Shown: piece by piece, positions 1-5,581 of the stretch
How the letters are laid out: every line of letters starts with the position of its first letter
Numbering within the stretch: position 1 is the first letter of the stretch
NCBI GenBank assembly: GCA_009692275.1
Contig: SHZL01000078.1
Location: 1 to 10,139, forward strand
DNA length: 10,139 nt
Direction: 5' to 3'
Origin: Lysobacterales bacterium
GTDB taxonomy: Bacteria > Pseudomonadota > Gammaproteobacteria > Xanthomonadales > SZUA-36
Program-made: the position numbers and the translations under genes
The notes under the pieces: generated by a model
Told to the model about the DNA's origin: nothing
Database searches by the model: none
Seen by the model: the letters and a program-made list of their open reading frames with translations, nothing else

Positions 1-415
1 ATACGGCGTCCACCGTTGCCACGCGACAGATTTCGGGCTCGTCCGGAACGTCATTGCGCAACAGTGCGGCCAGTTCTTGTTCCTGGGTATCGGCGGACGG
101 GCAGTTAATGATGTCGGCTACCTGAGTATCCAGGTCCCTGGGTCCGAACGTGTAGACCAGCATGGCGATGGCCAGCAGGAAAATTCCGAGGTTGCCAAAT
201 GCGGTGAAGACCATTTGGTTGACCACGCCAACCAGCAACAGGGGAATCAGCAGGGTGATGACAAAACCGGTGAGGTCGCTCCAGCCTGGCAGTTTCGAAA
301 AAAGCTCGTCGGCCTGCCTTACCCAGTTCTCAAGCCATTGATGATTACGCATCCTGCCCAGTTCGCGGATGAAATGGCACAACCCAAATGCTAGCAGGAT
401 GGCAATGATGGTCAT
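1..415 (-). CDS. ampE: AmpE-like membrane protein, N-terminal part (partial at window edge)
   Basis: About 138 codons are open from an ATG at 415 down to the window edge, so the C-terminus is missing. An AAGGA Shine-Dalgarno sequence lies about 13 nt upstream of the ATG. The product starts MTIIAILLAFGLCHFIRELG and has hydrophobic segments at about residues 1-13, 52-66 and 73-90. These are followed by YTFGPRDLD, which resembles the element after the N-terminal helices of gammaproteobacterial AmpE proteins. AmpE is an inner-membrane protein of the AmpE/CobD-like family, usually paired with AmpD in beta-lactamase regulation; its biochemical role is poorly defined. The gene lies downstream of nudC on the same strand, with 129 bp and a large palindrome between them, so co-transcription is uncertain. 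The family call rests on remembered motif resemblance; another small polytopic membrane protein cannot be excluded. Confidence 0.7.
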   Translation of the reverse strand, partial: MTIIAILLAFGLCHFIRELGRMRNHQWLENWVRQADELFSKLPGWSDLTGFVITLLIPLLLVGVVNQMVFTAFGNLGIFLLAIAMLVYTFGPRDLDTQVADIINCPSADTQEQELAALLRNDVPDEPEICRVATVDAV

Positions 416-482
416 TCGGTTGTTCAGTCCTTACCCGAGGCGAATTCGATACGCAATGCAGTGATTCTACCAGAGCGCGGCC

Positions 483-539
483 CTGGGAGCCTGTCGGACT
501 TTCCCTCGCTACGATCGGTTAAGTCCGACAGGCTCCCAG
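483..539. repeat. Perfect 19-bp inverted repeat (REP-like palindrome)
   Basis: Arms at 483-501 (CTGGGAGCCTGTCGGACTT) and 521-539 are exact reverse complements separated by a 19-nt loop. It sits just after the nudC stop codon, in the gap before ampE. It could act as a transcription barrier for nudC, but no T-tract follows on the minus strand, so it is not a standard intrinsic terminator. Size and position resemble dispersed REP/BIME elements of gammaproteobacteria. Confidence 0.85.
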
Positions 540-544
540 ATGAG

Positions 545-1558
545 TTACCGTTTGCCTGGCGGGGTATTGCCACGTGTGGCCCGGATCACACTTTCAAGGT
601 CTCCGCCGCCCTGTTGCTTGTACCAGTCTGCCAACAAACGGAATGCGATGGACACCGGCGGGGAGAGCAACACCGCGCCAACGCGCACGGCTTCAGTCAG
701 TTCATCTGCCGTGAACCAGCGCAGTTCTGCCATTTCGTTGGATGGCGCGCAGGTGCGGGTTTCGGCTTCGGCGTAAAAGCCGCACATGGATGACGCAGGG
801 AATGGCCAGGGCTGGGAGGAGATGTAGCGAATTTCCTTCAGGCGCACGCGGGATTCTTCGAATACTTCCCGCACCACTGCATCCTCAAGACTCTCGCCGG
901 GTTCCACGAATCCGGCGAGGGTAGAGAAGCGTTTTTCAGGCCAGGCTGAATTGCGTCCCAACAGGCAGGCATTGCCCTGGGTGACCAGCACGATGATGGC
1001 AGGATCAATACGCGGAAAGGATTGCCGTGCGCATTCTTCATTGCTGCACACCATCTTGTGCCCGGAAGACTGCAATTGATTCGGGCTGCCGCAAACGCCA
1101 CAGAATCCATGGCGGTGCTGCCAGTAATGCAATGCCTTTGCGTAGGCGAGCACACCGGCATGCTTGGCATCCATGTCCACTGCTGCGCGGCGCAAATCCA
1201 GGAAACTCGCTTCCGGGTGCAACTGCAGCAGGGCTTCGCGCTGCGCATCGTTAATGGACACGGCAAAGAAATACCGCTTGCCGTCCGTGCCCAACAGGGT
1301 TGGAGGCTGAATGCTGTTTACGGAATTGAGTTCACCGTTTTCCAGGTAAACCGCGAGTTGCCCGGTTTCTTTCACTTCGACAAGACTGCGGCTGCGCCAC
1401 ATGGGTACAAACCGGGCAGCGTCAGAATTCAGGGCCCGGTTGACCCACTCGGGATCGTCCCGGTATTCAGCCAGGCGATCGAGGCGGACAGAGGTGAAGC
1501 GATTACGTCGGGAGTGCGATATCTGGTCAATGCTGGCGCTGAAATCAACCGGCGACAT
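545..1558 (-). CDS. nudC: NAD(H) pyrophosphatase / RNA decapping Nudix hydrolase NudC
   Basis: The 337-residue product has the NudC layout: an N-terminal NUDIX-like domain, a four-Cys zinc ribbon (C153, C156, C171, C176), then a Nudix domain. The Nudix box runs from G216 with E222, R230, E231, E234 and E235. The NADH-pyrophosphatase signature SQPWPFP is at 248-254. NudC cleaves NADH to NMNH and AMP and removes NAD caps from RNA. The box ends ESRV rather than the more usual ESGV, so the small residue of GX5EX7REUXEEXGU is Arg237; the catalytic acidic residues are intact. The length is above E. coli NudC (about 257 aa) because of a longer N-terminal part. The ATG lies just past the erpA stop (TGAGTCATG) with no clear ribosome binding site, which suggests translational coupling to erpA. 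Confidence 0.95.
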   Translation of the reverse strand: MSPVDFSASIDQISHSRRNRFTSVRLDRLAEYRDDPEWVNRALNSDAARFVPMWRSRSLVEVKETGQLAVYLENGELNSVNSIQPPTLLGTDGKRYFFAVSINDAQREALLQLHPEASFLDLRRAAVDMDAKHAGVLAYAKALHYWQHRHGFCGVCGSPNQLQSSGHKMVCSNEECARQSFPRIDPAIIVLVTQGNACLLGRNSAWPEKRFSTLAGFVEPGESLEDAVVREVFEESRVRLKEIRYISSQPWPFPASSMCGFYAEAETRTCAPSNEMAELRWFTADELTEAVRVGAVLLSPPVSIAFRLLADWYKQQGGGDLESVIRATRGNTPPGKR

Positions 1559-1561
1559 GAC

Positions 1562-1915
1562 TCACACAGAAAAGGATGAGCCGCAACCGCAGGTAGTGGC
1601 AGCATTGGGATTGCGGATGACAAATTGCGCGCCTTGCAGGCTTTCCGCGTAATCCACTTGTGCACCCATCAGGTACTGGAAGCTCAGGGGGTCAACCAGC
1701 AGGGTCACGCCGTCATTGGCCACGGCGATGTCATCTTCAGACTGCTCTTCGTCAAATGAAAAGCCGTACTGGAACCCGGAGCAACCACCCCCGCTGATGT
1801 ACACGCGCAATTTGAGATCAGCATTGTTCTCTTCCAGGATCAACTCCTGGACTTTGCGTGCTGCAGCATCGGTGAAGACGATGCCGTGATCGATTGTGTT
1901 GGCGCTTGTGTCCAT
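1562..1915 (-). CDS. erpA: Iron-sulfur cluster insertion protein ErpA
   Basis: The 117-residue A-type carrier has the HesB/IscA fold signature. GGGCSGFQYGF carries C45, and the C-terminal TCGCGSSF carries C109 and C111, the three cysteines that hold the Fe-S cluster. The stretch SGGGCSGFQYGFSFD and the terminal GCGSSFSV match ErpA more closely than IscA. ErpA delivers Fe-S clusters to target enzymes, including isoprenoid-pathway proteins. The start is fixed: an in-frame TAA lies three codons upstream and the ATG is the first possible initiator. There is no Shine-Dalgarno sequence, and a TATAAT box lies only 8 nt upstream, so the mRNA may be leaderless. nudC follows after 3 nt, so the two are probably co-transcribed. 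In some gammaproteobacteria a bactofilin gene separates erpA from the DUF6776 gene; here the gap is only 57 bp and holds no gene. Confidence 0.96.
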   Translation of the reverse strand: MDTSANTIDHGIVFTDAAARKVQELILEENNADLKLRVYISGGGCSGFQYGFSFDEEQSEDDIAVANDGVTLLVDPLSFQYLMGAQVDYAESLQGAQFVIRNPNAATTCGCGSSFSV

Positions 1916-1923
1916 AGGTGCAG

Positions 1924-1950
1924 ATTATAACTTACCGGGGGTGAGCACAA
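1924..1950 (-). promoter_or_regulatory. Putative erpA promoter with -10 at the start codon
   Basis: On the minus strand a perfect TATAAT (1929-1924) is preceded by TTGTGC (1950-1945) with a short 15-nt spacer. Transcription would begin about 7 nt past the -10 box, at or within about 2 nt of the erpA ATG at 1915. The -10 is strong; the -35 is weak and its spacing suboptimal. Confidence 0.45.
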
Positions 1951-1972
1951 CATGGAGTCGCGGACATGGAAT

Positions 1973-2767
1973 TCAACGGTTGTCCGGACTTTCCCCTGGG
2001 GGTTGTTCCTGCTCCAGGTCATTTTCCGGTTTGGCCTGGATCGCCGCATTGATGCTATTGGCAGCCGCCTCGGCCAGTACGACCCAGTCAAAGCTGCGGC
2101 TGACAGGCTTGCCGCTTTGCCCCTGGGCTTCCAGTGTAATGCGCACCTGGGATGGCGTGAAGCCTTCCGGCAGCAAAATATATCCATCCAACTGCTGAAA
2201 ATACTTGAAGCGAAACCCGGGCTTGGGCTTGTTGCCCTCGGTAAGTTTCGACCAGGGCAGAGTTACCGGCCGGTCATCCTGCGTGCCCTCGACGTCGATG
2301 CGTGCGGTCCCGCTGGTGATATCGGAACGCTGCAGGTTCTGGGTCAGGGTGAGCAGGAAGTGAAAGACGCGCGTTGATCCGGTAGGGTTCAGTTCCAGCT
2401 GATACACCGCCAGGCCTGCCTGCGTTCCACTGATGCCGGCCAGTCGCTGATAAAAGTCCAGCTCGCCCTGCAAGCGGTTGAGCTCTGCCTGGCGATTGCT
2501 TTCATCTTCGCGTATCAGTTGGTTTGCGCGCCGCATCACTGCGGCCTCCTGCTCGGCTACTTGCAGCTGTGCCTTGTTCGCTTCCAGGCGCACGGTGAGT
2601 GACTTGATTTCATTCTTCTGGGTCTTGATGCGCAGCTTGGCATTGGCCAGTTGGGGCAGGGCCGTAGTCAATGTCACGGAATAAACCGCATACGCAATGC
2701 CCAGAACAGCGAACACCGCTCCGATGATGCGAAAGCTTCGCGATTTTCTAAAGCTCAACTTCATCAC
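1973..2767 (-). CDS. DUF6776-type membrane-anchored coiled-coil protein
   Basis: The product is about 264 aa. A short basic N-terminus (KLSFRKSRSFR) leads into one transmembrane segment at about 13-33. Charged heptad-like sequence at about 38-108 predicts a periplasmic coiled coil. A compact C-terminal domain of about 150 residues includes LPWSKLTEGNKPKPGFRFKY. This matches my memory of the uncharacterised DUF6776 proteins found next to erpA in gammaproteobacteria. The shape (one TM, coiled coil, globular domain) recalls MreC- or PilN/PilO-like envelope scaffolds, but no function can be given. Initiation is at GTG 2767 or the adjacent ATG 2764. AGGAAG lies 10 nt before the GTG, slightly favouring GTG. 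The acidic, Pro-rich tail is probably disordered. Confidence 0.8.
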   Translation of the reverse strand: MMKLSFRKSRSFRIIGAVFAVLGIAYAVYSVTLTTALPQLANAKLRIKTQKNEIKSLTVRLEANKAQLQVAEQEAAVMRRANQLIREDESNRQAELNRLQGELDFYQRLAGISGTQAGLAVYQLELNPTGSTRVFHFLLTLTQNLQRSDITSGTARIDVEGTQDDRPVTLPWSKLTEGNKPKPGFRFKYFQQLDGYILLPEGFTPSQVRITLEAQGQSGKPVSRSFDWVVLAEAAANSINAAIQAKPENDLEQEQPPGESPDNR

Positions 2768-2835
2768 AAGTTGCGTGCTTCCTGTAGTGCAGAACAGTTG
2801 GAGCAGCTGACCTTCGCGACACGATACCCGCAGAA

Positions 2836-2858
2836 CAAAAAAGCGGCCGGAGCCGCTT
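2836..2858 (-). terminator. Intrinsic terminator upstream of the DUF6776 gene
   Basis: Read on the minus strand, AAGCGGC (2858-2852), loop TCCG, GCCGCTT (2847-2841), then a run of six T. It has a perfect 7-bp GC-rich stem and a tetraloop. A weaker T-rich run (TTATTTTC) follows on the plus strand, so it could work both ways. It is unusual because no annotated gene ends into it on either strand. Confidence 0.8.
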
Positions 2859-2926
2859 ATTTTCTGAATTTTTTTCTTTGTGTTTTATATTATTGTTGTA
2901 ATTCCAGGCGAGTCCCGTGCAACTGG
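2836..2926 (-). ncRNA. Candidate small RNA or attenuated leader
   Basis: Transcription from the promoter at 2933-2962 would start near 2926 and meet an intrinsic terminator about 70-90 nt later. The RNA would contain an A-rich unstructured stretch (2900-2860) with AACAATAATA and AAACACAAAG runs resembling Hfq ARN-type contact sites, then the terminator hairpin. No start codon with an open frame is visible inside. It could be a free small RNA, or a leader controlling the DUF6776 gene 70 nt downstream. Both are inferences from layout. Confidence 0.35.
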
Positions 2927-2932
2927 TTGAGT

Positions 2933-2962
2933 TTTATACAGGGTTGCACCAGACTTCGTCAA
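2933..2962 (-). promoter_or_regulatory. Sigma-70-like promoter in the hemJ/DUF6776 intergenic region
   Basis: On the minus strand, TTGACG (2962-2957) and TATAAA (2938-2933) are separated by 18 nt. Each hexamer matches consensus at 5 of 6 positions. It points toward the terminator at 2836-2858 and the DUF6776 gene. Confidence 0.6.
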
Positions 2963-3004
2963 GTACAAGTGATAATCCATCGCCTGCGACCAGGAATAAT
3001 TTTG

Positions 3005-3421
3005 ATGCTCTGGCTTAAATCATTTCACATCATTTTCGTCGTCACCTGGTTCGCCGGGCTGTTCTACCTGCCCCGATTGTTCGTGTACCACGCGATGGCA
3101 GAGGACATCACCGTGCGCGCAACACTCAAGGTCATGGAGCGGCGCTTGATGGTGATGATGAACCTCGGCGGATTGCTGTCCTGGCTCTTCGGCGCTTCCA
3201 TGCTGTTCGTGCTGCCGGCTTTGCTCGGCGTTGGATGGATGGAAGTGAAACTTGCTCTGGTGTTGGTTTTGACCATCTACCATTTCTGCTGCGCAGCCAT
3301 TGTGAAGCAGCTGGCGCGTGACGACGTGAGGCACAGCCATGTGTGGTACCGGTGGTTCAATGAATTCCCCACTGTGATCCTGATCACCGTTGTTATCCTC
3401 GCGGTGGTGAAGCCTTTCTGA
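3005..3421 (+). CDS. hemJ: Protoporphyrinogen IX oxidase HemJ
   Basis: This 138-residue integral membrane protein oxidises protoporphyrinogen IX to protoporphyrin IX, the penultimate step of haem synthesis, at the inner membrane. It shows the HemJ pattern: an early FHII with His8, LPRLFVYH with Arg24, WMEVKL with Lys82, and RWFNEFP followed by a final hydrophobic helix ending VVKPF. The conserved His and Lys correspond to residues implicated in haem binding in cyanobacterial HemJ. Four transmembrane helices are expected, near 4-22, 52-74, 82-100 and 117-136. The ATG at 3005 is chosen because AGGA lies 9-10 nt upstream and translation upstream of it has no HemJ character. It is divergent from the DUF6776/erpA/nudC run; a GATAAT at 2971-2976 may be its -10 box but no good -35 is seen. 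Confidence 0.93.
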   Translation: MLWLKSFHIIFVVTWFAGLFYLPRLFVYHAMAEDITVRATLKVMERRLMVMMNLGGLLSWLFGASMLFVLPALLGVGWMEVKLALVLVLTIYHFCCAAIVKQLARDDVRHSHVWYRWFNEFPTVILITVVILAVVKPF

Positions 3422-3458
3422 TTCTCGTGACACAGGGTTGCCAGGTCCACGGAGCGGT

Positions 3459-3726
3459 GAGTTCTTTCAGGACACGCCGTGAATACACCGTGCAGGCTTT
3501 GGGGCGCGAGCTGCGGCCGATATCTCTTTCCAGGAGACGCCGTAAACCCATCCCTGGGGGCTCGAATGAAACATCCCTGTTTCATACGCTCCTGGAAAGA
3601 GATCTCCGCCACATCTCGCTTAGCCCTGTAGGCTCCTCGCCAGCATCGACCTCCACGGATGGAGGAAATGCGGAAGGATTGCCGGGAGCAATCCCCGCCC
3701 TGCTGGCGACGGTCCTGAAAGAACTC
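3459..3726. repeat. Repeat element A with 15-bp inverted arms
   Basis: Arm GAGTTCTTTCAGGAC (3459-3473) pairs perfectly with 3712-3726. The conserved box follows the left arm directly. Inside lie element B and a third branch whose arms TCGCCAGCA (3637-3645) and 3701-3709 pair over 9 bp. That branch holds two perfect small hairpins: CCTCCA/TGGAGG at 3650-3665 and GGATTGC/GCAATCC at 3676-3694. The whole could fold as a multi-branched cruciform or RNA. Confidence 0.8.
3522..3603. repeat. Repeat element B, nested inside A
   Basis: Arms ATCTCTTTCCAGGAG (3522-3536) and 3589-3603 are perfect 15-bp complements. The conserved box follows at 3537-3563, then a perfect 8-bp hairpin ATGAAACA-TCCC-TGTTTCAT at 3566-3585. 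Confidence 0.85.
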
Positions 3727-3815
3727 CCCCTCACTGTCCGGAGTCACCGTGGCGGTGCAAGACGGAGTTCTAAATGTTTCCTCGATGTCACAAAGCTAAG
3801 CGAGCGGCGGCGGGG

Positions 3816-3897
3816 AGACTTGCCCGGGAGTGTATGCGGCAGGGAGGCCGCATCCAAGCCTACAGGGACGTATTTACGGCATCTCCCGGGTAAGTCT
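3816..3897. repeat. Repeat element C, reverse orientation
   Basis: Arms AGACTTGCCCGGGAG (3816-3830) and CTCCCGGGTAAGTCT (3883-3897) pair at 14 of 15 positions, the exception being a G-T pair that could wobble in RNA. A perfect 7-bp hairpin ATGCGGC/GCCGCAT lies at 3834-3853. The conserved box is inverted at 3857-3882, adjoining the right arm. Layout matches element B turned round. Confidence 0.8.
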
Positions 3898-4075
3898 ACC
3901 GGCCGCGGGTTGCGCCCCCAAGCCGACTAACGGCGATGGAACGCACGGGGACGTGTAGCGTGTCCTGAAAGAACTCCCCCCTCCCTGGCACCTGCGACGA
4001 ACCTGAAGGGACGTGTTACGGCGTCTCCCGGGAAGTGCTACCGGTCACAGCTTGCGCCCCCAAGCTGACTAGCGG
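3859..4075. repeat. Pair of ~75-nt direct repeats
   Basis: Segments 3859-3933 and 4002-4075 align over their length at roughly 80% identity with one gap. Each contains the inverted box, TCTCCCGGG, CTACCGG and TTGCGCCCCCAAGC. The tail block TTGCGCCCCCAAGC occurs a third time at 4083-4096, and a diverged inverted form (GGCTTTGGGGCGCGAGC) at 3495-3511. Confidence 0.8.
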
Positions 4076-4125
4076 GCGCCGATTGCGCCCCCAAGCCGAC
4101 CAGCGGGAATGACGTGCCGCAGGAA

Positions 4126-4623
4126 TCAGGGTTCTATCGGCTTACCCGGCAAATAGATCACGTAAATCGCGGTGTAGCCCTCGGTGTCCCAGGTGCCGGT
4201 CCATTCCGCCGGGATAATCACGGAATCCCCCGCTGTGACTTCGGTTACCGTGCCGTCGCTCGAAGTCAGCGTCACACCACCTTCGAGGAAGTGCATGTAC
4301 TCATTGACGCCATACGCCTTGGTGATTTCAGATTTGACTTTGCCTGAGCGGTACATGCCCGCATCAAACTGCCTGTCGCTGCTGAGGAAAGCTTCAACAT
4401 CGTAGGTGGTGTTGCCGTCGTGGTCAGCAATGATTGGTTTGTAGTCTTCAAAAATTTTTCCGGCGATCTGCTCCTTGCTGATCTTGACCGGTACTACGGG
4501 CTTGTCAGCCTGTAGCTGCGACCAACTGGCCATGGTTGCCAGCAAAATGACAAGTGAAATCGCCCGGATTACTCCTGTTGTGGCTGGTGTTGCTGCTCGG
4601 GTTGTTGCATGAAATGTTGGCAT
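4126..4623 (-). CDS. Secreted cupin-domain protein
   Basis: This 165-residue protein has an N-terminal signal peptide: Arg9 and Arg20, then the hydrophobic stretch AISLVILLATMASW, with likely cleavage after LQA near residue 39. A single cupin_3/DUF861-like barrel follows, with EYMHFLEG at 108-115, GDSVIIP at 132-138 and GTW at 143-145. Only one His (H111) of the usual cupin metal-binding set is evident, so metal binding is doubtful. The start at 4623 has AAAGGA 9 nt upstream; longer in-frame starts run inside apbE with no supporting sequence. It is the last gene of the tlpA-to-cupin operon, and its 5' end overlaps apbE by about 119 nt. An enzymatic role (ureidoglycine aminohydrolase-like) or a small-ligand sensor are both possible; no specific function is assigned. 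Confidence 0.85.
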   Translation of the reverse strand: MPTFHATTRAATPATTGVIRAISLVILLATMASWSQLQADKPVVPVKISKEQIAGKIFEDYKPIIADHDGNTTYDVEAFLSSDRQFDAGMYRSGKVKSEITKAYGVNEYMHFLEGGVTLTSSDGTVTEVTAGDSVIIPAEWTGTWDTEGYTAIYVIYLPGKPIEP

Positions 4624-5581
4624 GTTTGGTGTTCCTTTCGGGTTGGCCGGGACGTAAGAGCTTCGGCGGCTGCAGCATACAATTCCTGCCGGGCCAAGAG
4701 AAGTGCCCATCATGGGCCATCCATTGCAGGCCGCAGGTCGAGAGGAATTCCAGGCCTGCATCGCGGCCCTGCAGCATGGCCAGCGTGCTAACCGCGCCCG
4801 CCAGTAAACAGCTGGGTGCGACCACGGTCACGCTGGCCAGACCCTGCACCGGCCAACCGGTAAATGGATTGATGATATGGCCAAAGCGCTGCCCATCCAC
4901 CTCAAGGCAGCGTTCGTAATCTCCGCTGGTGGCAAGCCCGCCCCGGTGCAGGGTCATCGCGGCGATGGCGCCGGCCCCGCGGGGATTGCGTACACCGGCA
5001 CGCCACGCGCTGCCGTCCGGATGCGGCCCCAGGAAATGCAGATCGCCGCCGAGGTCAACGTAGCCGGATTGAATGCCGGCGGTTTTTAGCTGCAGCGCCG
5101 CCCGGTCCGCTGCATATTCCTTCACCACGCCACCCAGGTCCAGCCGCATGCCCCCGGGCACGTGCAGCATTGTCCCGTCCCAGCCAACCCGGTGCCAGCC
5201 GGTGAGCGCCAGGGCCGAGCAGATCTGCTGTGCCTGCGGAACCGCCTGCGCTCGATCCCACAGGGCGGTCAGGCGCCCGGCTGTGATATCAAAGAGTCCC
5301 GCACTTACCTGGTACTGGGTAGTCGCGAAATTGAGCAGGGCAGCGGTTTCATCGTCTACGCGTACGCCTCCTGCACGGCTTGCCTGCTGCAGCATGAGCT
5401 CCAGCTCGCTGTCCCGGCGGTAGTGCGAATACTTGTGGTCCAGGCGATGTACTTCAGACTCTGCGCCCGCAATGGCATTGGCCGCACACTCGGCGTTGCC
5501 GGCATACAGCACGATTTCCGCCGGACAGCCCATGCTGCTGAAGTGGTGGCGAAAGATTGCAGGTGCAGTTGGCGGCTTCAT
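4505..5581 (-). CDS. apbE: FAD:protein FMN transferase, ApbE family
   Basis: The 358-residue open frame shows ApbE motifs in order: MGCPAEIVLY near the N-terminus, DLGGVVKEYAADR at 148-160, VDLGGDLHFLG at 175-185, LATSGDYERC at 216-225, GHIINPFTG at 234-242 and SCLLAGAVST at 257-266. ApbE transfers FMN from FAD to Ser/Thr of extracytoplasmic proteins. There is no lipobox or clear signal peptide, unlike many ApbE proteins. Where characterised ApbE/Ftp enzymes have Asp as a metal ligand (ADAxxT), this protein has Gly262. The start at 5581 overlaps the DUF3570 stop by four bases (ATGA), indicating coupling. The last ~60 residues (rich in Asn, Ser, Pro) lie beyond the normal family end, and about 39 of them are read in a shadow frame of the cupin gene. 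The family fit is firm; activity is unproven. Confidence 0.92.
   Translation of the reverse strand: MKPPTAPAIFRHHFSSMGCPAEIVLYAGNAECAANAIAGAESEVHRLDHKYSHYRRDSELELMLQQASRAGGVRVDDETAALLNFATTQYQVSAGLFDITAGRLTALWDRAQAVPQAQQICSALALTGWHRVGWDGTMLHVPGGMRLDLGGVVKEYAADRAALQLKTAGIQSGYVDLGGDLHFLGPHPDGSAWRAGVRNPRGAGAIAAMTLHRGGLATSGDYERCLEVDGQRFGHIINPFTGWPVQGLASVTVVAPSCLLAGAVSTLAMLQGRDAGLEFLSTCGLQWMAHDGHFSWPGRNCMLQPPKLLRPGQPERNTKHANISCNNPSSNTSHNRSNPGDFTCHFAGNHGQLVAATG

Larger units (their letters stand above)
3459..4107. repeat. Island of nested inverted and direct repeats (non-coding)
   Basis: This gene-free stretch between hemJ and the cupin gene consists almost entirely of repeats. A box related to ACGCCGTGAATACATCCCTG occurs forward at 3474-3500 and 3537-3563. 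It occurs reversed at 3857-3882, 3941-3961 and 4002-4024, with a partial copy at 3624-3634. Flanking arms pair over 14-15 bp. Further local hairpins are at 3650-3665, 3676-3694 and 3637-3709. CTCGCTTAGC at 3615-3624 pairs with 3795-3804. Its ends mirror each other: 3459-3477 is the exact reverse complement of 3958-3976 (19 bp). The long open frames through it have low-complexity, shadow-like products and no recognisable domain, so I treat it as non-coding. Confidence 0.85.

Noticed and set aside
2651..3004. Extended N-terminus of the hemJ frame starting at 2651
   Set aside because: It would overlap the DUF6776 gene and the terminator hairpin; HemJ homology begins at the ATG at 3005, which has its own ribosome binding site.
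3277..3747. Minus-strand open frame overlapping the end of hemJ and the repeat island
   Set aside because: It overlaps the firmly identified hemJ and repeat arms, and has no recognisable motif.
3427..3930. Long plus-strand open frame (167 codons) through the repeat island
   Set aside because: It runs through nested inverted repeats, its product is Arg/Gly/Ser-rich with no domain, and no ribosome binding site is seen. It is open because stop codons are scarce in this GC-rich DNA.
3422..4125. CRISPR array in the repeat-rich gap
   Set aside because: Repeats are few, diverged, in both orientations and unevenly spaced; there are no equal spacers and no cas genes in the window.
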